From Bacteroidota bacterium (GTDB taxonomy: Bacteria; Bacteroidota; Bacteroidia; Flavobacteriales; Flavobacteriaceae), in NCBI GenBank assembly GCA_022601215.1, contig JAHZIZ010000027.1, forward strand, positions 1 through 10,636: DNA of 10,636 nucleotides, given 5' to 3'. This document shows, piece after piece, positions 1 to 6,610 of this stretch; within the stretch, counting starts at the first letter, position 1, and every line of letters starts with the position of its first letter. A program made the position numbers and the translations under genes. The notes under the pieces were generated by a model. That model ran no database searches. It was not told the DNA's origin and saw only the letters and a program-made list of their open reading frames with translations.

Positions 1-1844
1 CGCTCGTCTAATGAAGGAGTGCTTAACTCAACATTGATCGTTCCATTGTTCACAGTTGTAGCATTATCATCATCCTGACGTACCGTACCTTGGTGTTCCA
101 CAGTTAAGGTACCATTTACAGTAATATTTTGGGTGATATCAATAAACTCATCTGCACCAATTGTAACGGTTGCAGCGGCATCAATTTCACAAGAGCAAGC
201 TGTTATATCACCAGCCGATGTATTGTAGTTTTGGCTAAATTTTGCATTTGAACCTGCTCCAGGAGTTCCATTATCCCAGGCACCCCCAGTATATGTAGTA
301 GTCTCTCCTACAACTGTTATTGTTGCAACACAGGAAGCACTATTACCATAATCGTCTTCTACGGTCAGTGTAACTGAGTGAGTTCCTACATCGGCACAAG
401 TGAATGTGGTTTGTCCAGTAAGCGTTCTTTTAACAATACCGAAGTCGTCGGTAGATCCACCGTCTACATCTAAGGCATCAATTGTAACTGTGTTTGTTGT
501 TCCGTCAATAGTTGCAGTATAAGATTGGCAAATAGCGGTTGGATCAGTGTTGTCATAGTTAGGATCTTTCATGACGAATAGTCCGCCGTCTCCATTAACA
601 CTTACATTTCCAAAACCAGTAGCAATGAGATTTCCACTATCAAAATATGGATATACATTCCAAGTTCCGTTAAAAGCTGCTGTGTTATTTGGTTTGTAGG
701 TGTCCATGTAATCTACCTCTTCCATGCTAGGTGTTGCATCATAGAGCCCGTCAACTTTTAGCACTCGAACACCGGCAGAATAATTAGCAAGGTAAAAACG
801 ATTTCCTCTAACATATCCATTATGGTCAATTGCTGCTGTTGATCCCGTATAAGTATAAAAAGCATTTCCTCCTGGATTATTGGCATTAACTCCGGCTTGG
901 TCTAAATCTTGTAAATCGAAGACCAATGTTCTTGTGTTAAAACCAATATTTTGCTCGTCCGTCTCATCACCTACAATAAAAAACCTTTTATCCTCTGTAA
1001 ACCAACCTTGATGTGTATAATTAGTGTTTGCATACACCACTGTTGAAATGTCAATTGGATTTGATTTATCGGTTACATCTACAATTTTCATGTTGTTTTC
1101 ATTACATCCAATCATGATTTCGCGACCTTGATAATCTGGGTCAGGTCCGTCATAAGTCACAACTTGGGCATCATGGAAGTAGTCGCTAGGACCATATTCT
1201 CCTACAATGCTAGGGCTTGTTGGGTTCGATAGGTCCACAAATATGGGTCCGTCTGATGAATTAGAACTTCTATTTACACCAACAATGTAAGCAAAACCAG
1301 AGTCTTCATTTATTACAATATTGTGCGCTCTACCATCATTACTTCCACCGTCGCCTATGAAGAGAAAGCCATCTTCCGTAAAGTTAACCACCGGGGATCC
1401 TGTTAATCCTCTTAGCGTAGTAAGGTCAAAAATTTGAACCCCATCTGAAGTAACTTCACTTACTATGTAGGCGTGATTATTATAAACTTTTACATCCCTC
1501 CAAAGGTTTGAACCGCCAGAATGAGAATCCAATCTTCCCAAATAGAGAGGATTTACCGGATCTGTAATGTTTACAAAAGCAGTTCCGTTGTCAAGAGTTA
1601 CAATGGCATATTCTTTATCGTCTAATGGATCTGTCCAACCCCAAGAATCTTGTGCTTCAGCTCCACCCATAGTAGAAGCAGAAATATAAGATTGGAGTGT
1701 GAGTCCAACGCAGTCAAAATCATTGGCTGTACCAGCTTGATTAATAATGCCGGGGTTATTAATATCATCACTGCTGCAGGGGGTTTGAGCACTAGCAATT
1801 AGCGGAATGCATAAAAACAGTAGGTAAATTCTTTGTCGTAACAT
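1..1844 (-). CDS. Choice-of-anchor B family secreted protein, C-terminus cut off by window edge
   Basis: An open frame of 614 codons runs from the ATG at 1844-1842 to the left edge without a stop, so the C-terminus is missing. Residues 1-19 form a type I signal peptide ending in ASA before Gln20. Residues about 70-425 match the choice-of-anchor B family: SWGWTDP (67-73), RDVKVYNNHAYIVSE (116-130), RAHNIVI (172-178), HDAQVV (224-229), DYQGREI (237-243), THQGWFTED (277-285), DHNGYVRGNRFYLANYSAGVRVL (split over 340-362) and GTWNVYP (393-399). Residues about 435-512 look like an HYR/PKD-type beta-sandwich with paired cysteines. From 513 on there is a Thr/Asn/Gly-rich, beta-helix-like stretch. Family members are exported and many carry a type IX secretion C-terminal domain; that part would lie outside this window. 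It starts 46 bp after A1 and is probably co-transcribed with it. The A-rich run just before the ATG is typical of Bacteroidota starts. The precise function is unknown. Confidence 0.9.
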   Translation of the reverse strand, partial: MLRQRIYLLFLCIPLIASAQTPCSSDDINNPGIINQAGTANDFDCVGLTLQSYISASTMGGAEAQDSWGWTDPLDDKEYAIVTLDNGTAFVNITDPVNPLYLGRLDSHSGGSNLWRDVKVYNNHAYIVSEVTSDGVQIFDLTTLRGLTGSPVVNFTEDGFLFIGDGGSNDGRAHNIVINEDSGFAYIVGVNRSSNSSDGPIFVDLSNPTSPSIVGEYGPSDYFHDAQVVTYDGPDPDYQGREIMIGCNENNMKIVDVTDKSNPIDISTVVYANTNYTHQGWFTEDKRFFIVGDETDEQNIGFNTRTLVFDLQDLDQAGVNANNPGGNAFYTYTGSTAAIDHNGYVRGNRFYLANYSAGVRVLKVDGLYDATPSMEEVDYMDTYKPNNTAAFNGTWNVYPYFDSGNLIATGFGNVSVNGDGGLFVMKDPNYDNTDPTAICQSYTATIDGTTNTVTIDALDVDGGSTDDFGIVKRTLTGQTTFTCADVGTHSVTLTVEDDYGNSASCVATITVVGETTTYTGGAWDNGTPGAGSNAKFSQNYNTSAGDITACSCEIDAAATVTIGADEFIDITQNITVNGTLTVEHQGTVRQDDDNATTVNNGTINVELSTPSLDE

Positions 1845-1890
1845 TTTTTTTGAATTAAATTTTATTTTCAATCAACTTCTTATGATATGA

Positions 1891-2793
1891 TTAATCGCCT
1901 AAATATGTGAATTCTACACTGCATGGAATGTCGTGTCCAATATGCCCTTGTCCTGCTCCAGAATCTCCATTATTAAGGAAGTAGGCATGGCCTGTGTTGA
2001 TACAATTACTCAGGGTAAACGTATAGGTAGAATTCTCCATTAAATATAGGTAATATACTAGAACTCCGAAATGTTCAACTTCTTGGTTTTGAATATTAGG
2101 GCTTTCTATGGTATTATGTGAAGAATATGAGTGTGTGTAAATCCAACCTTCTGTATAGTCGAAAACTGAACTTGTGGGGTCAATGTCGACACCAGAACCA
2201 CTCATGGAGAAAAAGAAACCGCCTTCGGTTGTTGCGAGGGAAATAGGCGAGGAAGAGGTGAATGGGTCTATTTCGCCTCCTGCAAAATTCGTTTTAACTT
2301 CTACTTTATATCGCCCTGAAAATTTAGGGTCAAAAGTTTGAGCAGTAATGCCCGCAATATTATCGGCGTCCAGAGGAGTGGGGTTGCTATAGCTTTCTCT
2401 AATTGTAGTTCGCTGACAGCCACCTGTTTGCTCAATTTTTTGGTATTCTTCCTTTAAAAATTGGTGTAGCCATTTTGTGCCATCCCAAACATGCAATCCT
2501 GGTGAAACATCATTGGAACCTAAGGAGGTATTGCTAGTGTTGTATATAACAGTTCCCGCAACAATAGCGCTCCCATCTGGTTGTGTGACAGGTGCTGCCG
2601 TTACACTAGAAGTTAAGGCAACCCTCGGATATACCATACCAAAACTAGACGAGTTAATGTCTAAGGCACCTTGAGGGTCCGTAGTATTTATACCCACTTG
2701 TCCAATTACTTCTGATAAACAAAGAATGCTAAGACATAAGGAAATTGTAATCGCTTTTTGCATGTATTTTTTTAATTTCATAAGTAGAGGCAT
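1891..2793 (-). CDS. Secreted paralogue A, copy 1 (QVGI-type protein, unknown function)
   Basis: A protein of 300 residues with no recognised named family. Residues 1-31 are a signal peptide (hydrophobic core about 14-27), with predicted cleavage before QVGINT. Met5 (2781-2779), followed by Lys, is an equally plausible start; Met1-Pro2 is conserved in the second copy, so the longer start is given. Residues 32-110 form the N-terminal module shared with B and C: D-P-Q-G-A-L-D-I near 39-46, G-[TV]-x-x-Y-N near 80-85 and PGLHVWDGTKW (98-108). Residues 111-123 are a polar linker ending in EQ. Residues about 128-300 are a beta-rich domain with GRYKVEVK (160-167), a Gly/Asp/Asn loop (275-286) and the closing C291-S-V-E-F-T-Y-L-G-D. 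There are three mature cysteines (126, 264, 291), no lipobox and no visible type IX sorting domain. It lies 6 bp after B1, the last gene of cassette 1. A C1q/jelly-roll-like fold is only a guess. Confidence 0.9.
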   Translation of the reverse strand: MPLLMKLKKYMQKAITISLCLSILCLSEVIGQVGINTTDPQGALDINSSSFGMVYPRVALTSSVTAAPVTQPDGSAIVAGTVIYNTSNTSLGSNDVSPGLHVWDGTKWLHQFLKEEYQKIEQTGGCQRTTIRESYSNPTPLDADNIAGITAQTFDPKFSGRYKVEVKTNFAGGEIDPFTSSSPISLATTEGGFFFSMSGSGVDIDPTSSVFDYTEGWIYTHSYSSHNTIESPNIQNQEVEHFGVLVYYLYLMENSTYTFTLSNCINTGHAYFLNNGDSGAGQGHIGHDIPCSVEFTYLGD

Positions 2794-2799
2794 TAATAA

Positions 2800-3636
2800 T
2801 TATTTTCCTACATAGGTAATTTCCACAGTACATTTTACAGCGTTGTTAATGGTTACGTGGCCGCGTCCGTCATTAAAGCCTAAAGTGTCACCATTTTGTT
2901 CAAATCCATCAGCTGTATTCTGATTAAAAGTTAAGGTAAACGAATAAGAGGTGCCAAGATCTAAATTTTCAACAGTGGAAAGGGTTGTCTGCTTAAATTG
3001 ATTTTCAAATACTAGTACGGAGCCTCCATTAAATAGTCTATCGTTATTGTAGCCAGAAAAACTTTCTAAATCAATTGAAGTTGTAGTTCCATTAAAGGTA
3101 AAGTCGAATTGCCCTCCAGAGGCCACGAAATTAGCGAACTGAGGACTGCTCGGAACATCCACTGTGCCCGCGCCGTAATGCAAGGTGACTAGAACTTTAT
3201 AGTTTCCATAATTTCTCGGTATGAAGGTATTGTCTGAAAATGGAATAGTTTGGTCTCCATAAGTAATATCGCTAGATCCAGTTCTCACATCGGCAGATTG
3301 CTCAAAAAACTTATAATCTTTCTTACTAAACTGCGGAACCCATTCCGTTCCATTCCAAGTATACATTCCTGGAGCTACACTGTAAATATCAGCGTCAACT
3401 GTGCTATCATTATAGACCGTGGTTCCGGGTGCTAAAATTGTAGCTACAGAGGGGTTAATTAGTGTTTGTACATTAGTGGCTGCTAACGATACTACCGGGT
3501 AGACAAGTCCTTGAGTGGTTGAATTAATATCCAAAGCTCCCCTGGGATTTTCAGTCCCTATTCCTACTTGACCGTGTATTTTAGCACAAAATACAACTGC
3601 AAGTGTGGTTAAAATATAGATTGTGGTTTTTTTCAT
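2800..3636 (-). CDS. Secreted paralogue B, copy 1 (QVGI-type protein, unknown function)
   Basis: A protein of 278 residues, related to A and C in the same cassette. The signal peptide is residues 1-22 (MKK start, hydrophobic core, cleavage after HG before QVGIGT). The shared N-terminal module (23-100) contains NPRGALDI (30-37), GTTVYND (71-77) and PGMYTWNGTEW (89-99). The linker SKKDYKFFEQS (104-114) follows. The C-terminal beta-rich domain includes GNYKVLVTLHYGAG (144-157), FDFTFNG (177-183), a Gly/Asp loop (249-259) and the closing C269-T-V-E-I-T-Y-V-G-K. Cys269 is the only cysteine in the mature protein, and the last residue is Lys where A and C have Asp. It sits 11 bp after C1 and 6 bp before A1, so the three are very likely one transcript. 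The start matches the B2 start exactly. The function is not recognised. Confidence 0.9.
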   Translation of the reverse strand: MKKTTIYILTTLAVVFCAKIHGQVGIGTENPRGALDINSTTQGLVYPVVSLAATNVQTLINPSVATILAPGTTVYNDSTVDADIYSVAPGMYTWNGTEWVPQFSKKDYKFFEQSADVRTGSSDITYGDQTIPFSDNTFIPRNYGNYKVLVTLHYGAGTVDVPSSPQFANFVASGGQFDFTFNGTTTSIDLESFSGYNNDRLFNGGSVLVFENQFKQTTLSTVENLDLGTSYSFTLTFNQNTADGFEQNGDTLGFNDGRGHVTINNAVKCTVEITYVGK

Positions 3637-3647
3637 AATGTCGATGT

Positions 3648-4487
3648 TTAATCTCCTACATAGTTAATTTCAACCGTACATGGTATATCATATCCGATAT
3701 AACCTCTACCATCACCACTGTCTCCGTCATTTTCATATGTGGTAGCTAGATTTTGTGTAAAGTTCATGGAAAAAGGAACAACATCGCCTGCCGAAAGTGC
3801 GACTATGAAGGTAGCGGTATATTCTTGCCAGATGGCAAAATAATTGGTAGCTCCTTCTGATGAATCATAGGCGGTAGAGTACGCATGAGCTGGCACGTCA
3901 TACGTGCTTCCATTAAAAGTTAAGGTAAATGTCCCAGATGCTTGCGCTATGTTTAGATAGCCATCTGATTGACCTGGTGCAGCTCCTTGGTTAGGTGTTC
4001 GGGCTCCTCCTCCTCCATAATTTACCCGCATTTCTACTCGGTAATCACCGGTATAACTCGCAGTGAAACTTTCGGAATCCAGGCCAGCAATTATGTTTAC
4101 ACCATTTACTGATCGTAGGCTTCCTACATTAGATTGTTCGTAGAGTTCATTTTGTTTTTTAGAATTATATGCGAGCCATTTAGCACCGTCCCAGACATAC
4201 ATTCCAGGATATACATTGTTGGAGGCATTAGCTGTCGTATTATCATTGTATACCGTAGTTCCTGCTGGAATTATGGTAACACCATCCTTTGGGTTTACTG
4301 CAGGTGCTTGAAGGACGGTCGATGTTAAGGACATTCTTGGTAGCACAACACCTTGGCTTGAGCTTGAAATGTCTAAAACTCCATTAGGATCAGATTCATT
4401 GATACCTACTTGTCCATTTATGCTGTTAGATAATAGGAATGTAGTAATTAAAAGGTATGAGGTCTTAAGAGTAAAATTCTTAACCAT
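3648..4487 (-). CDS. Secreted paralogue C, copy 1 (QVGI-type protein, unknown function)
   Basis: The first gene of cassette 1, 279 residues from the ATG at 4487-4485. The frame stays open up to an ATG at 4538, but the extra 17 residues would precede the signal peptide and have no counterpart in copy 2. Both copies start MVKNFTL at the chosen Met, giving identical lengths. The signal peptide is about 1-25, cleaved after NG before QVGINE. The shared N-terminal module covers 26-105: DPNGVLDI (33-40), GTTVYND (76-82) and PGMYVWDGAKW (94-104). The linker KKQNELYEQS (110-119) follows. The C-terminal domain has TGDYRVEMRVNYGGGG (146-161), FTLTFNG (187-193), an acidic Gly/Asp loop (252-262) and the closing C270-T-V-E-I-N-Y-V-G-D. 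Cys270 is the only mature cysteine. The 366 bp upstream spacer suggests it may have its own promoter. The function is unknown. Confidence 0.88.
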   Translation of the reverse strand: MVKNFTLKTSYLLITTFLLSNSINGQVGINESDPNGVLDISSSSQGVVLPRMSLTSTVLQAPAVNPKDGVTIIPAGTTVYNDNTTANASNNVYPGMYVWDGAKWLAYNSKKQNELYEQSNVGSLRSVNGVNIIAGLDSESFTASYTGDYRVEMRVNYGGGGARTPNQGAAPGQSDGYLNIAQASGTFTLTFNGSTYDVPAHAYSTAYDSSEGATNYFAIWQEYTATFIVALSAGDVVPFSMNFTQNLATTYENDGDSGDGRGYIGYDIPCTVEINYVGD

Positions 4488-4853
4488 AAGCGGGTAGGTT
4501 GAATGATTTGGCACCGAAAGGTATGAAAATTTATCCATGAAGCGCTAATTTATTCGATGTAATGCACTCTGTTAAGAAGGGGTTGAATTCAAAATATTGA
4601 AAATCAGATATTTATATAATGATATTTGTTGCAATCTGTTTTATAGCAGGCATTTAGTCGAAAACCCTTTTTGTGAAACGATACATGCTTAAGAGCTTGT
4701 TTAACAATGGGTTGAGATTTGAATTAATTTCAGACCTATTTCTTAATTATAAATTACTCATTATTGGGCACTAAACGATGTTTAAAAGTAAGCGAGCCAT
4801 GGAATATGAAAATACTTTAGAGGAGGTATTGATGTTTGAAATTAATCTTCCAC
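4488..4853. other. 366 bp spacer between the two cassettes, no gene seen
   Basis: AT-rich noncoding DNA between the A2 stop and the C1 start. I find no RNA gene, no clear intrinsic terminator and no perfect Bacteroidota promoter (TAnnTTTG with an upstream TTTG) on the minus strand. It is not recognisably similar to the flanks of the other cassette copy. It is the logical place for a promoter for C1-B1-A1 and the choice-of-anchor B gene, if that set is transcribed separately. Confidence 0.6.
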
Positions 4854-5756
4854 TTAGTCTCCTATATATGTAAATTCTACACTGCACGGAATGTCGTGTC
4901 CAATATGTCCTTGTCCTGCTCCAGAATCTCCATTATTAAGGAAGTAGGCATGGCCTGTATTGATACAATTACTTAGGGTAAACGTATAGGTGGAATTCTC
5001 CATTAAATATAAGTAATATACCAGAACTCCGAAATGTTCAACCTCTTGGTTTTGAATATTAGGACTTTCTATGGTGTTATGTGAAGAATATGAGTGTGTG
5101 TAAATCCAACCTTCTGTATAGTCGAAAACTGAACTTGTGGGGTCAATGTCGATACCTGTGCCACTCATGGTTAAAAAGAAAGCACCCTCGGTTGTTGCGA
5201 GGGAAATAGGCGAGGAAGAGGTGAATGGGTCTATTTCGCCTCCTGCAAAATTTGCTTTTACTTCTACTTTATATCGTCCTGAAAATTTAGGATCAAACGT
5301 TCTATTGGTTAATCCACTAATTTTATCGGAATCACTAGGGTTAGGATTGCTATAACTTTCTCTAATAGTGGTTCGTTGACAACCACCTGTTTGTTCAAAT
5401 TTTTGGTATTCTTCTTTTAAAAATTGGTGCAGCCATTTCGTGCCATCCCAAACATGCAATCCTGGTGAAACATCATTGGAACCTAAGGAGGTGTTGCTAG
5501 TGTTGTATATGACAGTTCCCGCAACAATAGCGCTTCCATCGGGTTGTGTGACAGGTGCTGCCGTTACACTAGAAGTTAATGCGACCCTCGGATAAACCAT
5601 GCCAAAACTAGACGAGTTAATGTCTAAGGCACCTTGAGGATCTGTGGTATTAATCCCCACTTGACTAAATGCTTGTGTGAGACAAAGTAAGCCAAAACTA
5701 AGGCTAATTATTATTGTTTGAGTTGTTACGTTTATTGATTTCATATGAAAGGGCAT
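4854..5756 (-). CDS. Secreted paralogue A, copy 2 (QVGI-type protein, unknown function)
   Basis: The counterpart of A1 in the other cassette, with the same 300-residue length and no gaps in the alignment. By hand count 16 of 269 mature residues differ (about 94% identity), and about half of these fall in residues 139-152. The signal peptide (1-31, cleavage before QVGINT) shares only about 11 of 31 positions with that of A1. Met5 (MKSI) is an alternative start. Domain layout is as in A1: the shared N-terminal module, the EQ linker and the beta-rich C-terminal domain with cysteines 126, 264 and 291 all kept. It begins 6 bp after the B2 stop. After its own stop comes the 366 bp spacer, in which I see no convincing terminator hairpin. 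All key positions are intact, so it looks functional rather than decayed. Confidence 0.9.
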   Translation of the reverse strand: MPFHMKSINVTTQTIIISLSFGLLCLTQAFSQVGINTTDPQGALDINSSSFGMVYPRVALTSSVTAAPVTQPDGSAIVAGTVIYNTSNTSLGSNDVSPGLHVWDGTKWLHQFLKEEYQKFEQTGGCQRTTIRESYSNPNPSDSDKISGLTNRTFDPKFSGRYKVEVKANFAGGEIDPFTSSSPISLATTEGAFFLTMSGTGIDIDPTSSVFDYTEGWIYTHSYSSHNTIESPNIQNQEVEHFGVLVYYLYLMENSTYTFTLSNCINTGHAYFLNNGDSGAGQGHIGHDIPCSVEFTYIGD

Positions 5757-5762
5757 TACTGT

Positions 5763-6599
5763 TTATTTACCTACATAGGTAATTTCCACGGTACATTTTA
5801 CAGCATTATTAATGGTTACATAGCCACGTCCGTCATTAAAACCTAATGCGTCACCATTCTGTTCAAATCCATTGGCTGTATCCTGATTAAAAGTAAGAGT
5901 AAAGGAATAAGAAGTACCTCGATTTAGGTTTTCAACTGTGGAAAGCGTGGTCTGGTTAAATTGATTTTCAAATACTAAAACAGAACCTCCATTAAAAAGT
6001 CTATCGTTATTGTAACCAGAAAAACTTGCTAAATCGATTGAAGTCGTAGTTCCGTTGAAGGTAAAGTCGAATTGCCCTCCAGAGGCGACAAAATTTGCAA
6101 ATTGAGGACTGCTGGGTACATCTACAGTTCCGGCGCCATAATGTAGGGTAACTAGTACTTTGTAGTTTCCGTAATTTCTGGGCACGAAGGTATTGTCTGA
6201 AAATGTTATAGTTTGGTCTCCATAGGTAATATCGCTAGATCCGGTTCTGACATCGGCAGACTGTTCAAAAAACTTATAATCTTTCTTACTAAACTGAGGA
6301 ACCCATTCCGTTCCATCCCAAGTGTACATTCCTGGAGCTACACTGTAAATATCAGCATCGACAGTATTATCGTTATAGACCGTTGTCCCAGGTGCTAGAA
6401 TAGTAGCGACGGATGGATTTGTTAGTGTTTGCACATTAGTCGCAACCAAAGACACCACTGGATAGACGAGACCTTGAGTAGATGAATTAATATCCAAAGC
6501 TCCTCTGGGATTTTCAATTCCTATTCCCACTTGGCTGTGCATTTCGGTAGAAAACATAGCCAGGAAAATAGTCCATATATAGATCGTGTTTTTTTTCAT
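5763..6599 (-). CDS. Secreted paralogue B, copy 2 (QVGI-type protein, unknown function)
   Basis: The counterpart of B1: 278 residues from the ATG at 6599-6597. The frame is open further up to an ATG at 6644, but those 15 extra residues would overlap the end of C2. The chosen Met gives an MKK-TIYI signal peptide aligned with B1 and an identical 11 bp gap to C2. About 240 of 256 mature residues match B1 (94%), against about 10 of 22 in the signal peptide. The shared module, the KKDYKFFEQS linker, the Gly/Asp loop and the closing C269-T-V-E-I-T-Y-V-G-K are all kept. Cys269 is the only mature cysteine. It is the middle gene of cassette 2, almost certainly co-transcribed with C2 and A2. Confidence 0.9.
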   Translation of the reverse strand: MKKNTIYIWTIFLAMFSTEMHSQVGIGIENPRGALDINSSTQGLVYPVVSLVATNVQTLTNPSVATILAPGTTVYNDNTVDADIYSVAPGMYTWDGTEWVPQFSKKDYKFFEQSADVRTGSSDITYGDQTITFSDNTFVPRNYGNYKVLVTLHYGAGTVDVPSSPQFANFVASGGQFDFTFNGTTTSIDLASFSGYNNDRLFNGGSVLVFENQFNQTTLSTVENLNRGTSYSFTLTFNQDTANGFEQNGDALGFNDGRGYVTINNAVKCTVEITYVGK

Positions 6600-6610
6600 A
6601 GTTTTTAGCT

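Larger units (their letters stand above)
1891..4487 (-). repeat. Tandem cassette copy 1 (C1-B1-A1)
   Basis: This 2597 bp unit corresponds base for base in length to 4854-7450 at a constant offset of 2963. Gene lengths (840, 837 and 903 bp), the 11 bp C-B spacer and the 6 bp B-A spacer are the same in both units. Similarity is strong throughout the coding sequence, patchy at synonymous sites, and I cannot follow it into the flanking noncoding DNA on either side. It is a gene-cassette duplication; no transposase, terminal inverted repeat or target-site duplication is visible. Confidence 0.9.

Noticed and set aside
2477..2674. Plus-strand open frames opposite the A, B and C genes (for example 2477-2674, 3250-3435, 5137-5355, 7164-7535)
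   Set aside because: They are antisense to well-supported, conserved genes, recur only because the genes are duplicated, and show no protein-like features of their own.
4488..4538. N-terminal extension of C1 to an ATG at 4538
   Set aside because: It would place 17 residues before the signal peptide, and copy 2 starts at the MVKNFTL methionine with exactly equal length from there.
4821..4873. A strong Shine-Dalgarno-like AGGAGG (4821-4826) followed by ATG at 4832 on the plus strand
   Set aside because: The frame is only 13 residues long and runs into the antisense 3' end of A2. Real genes in this window do not use such a ribosome-binding site, so this is probably chance.
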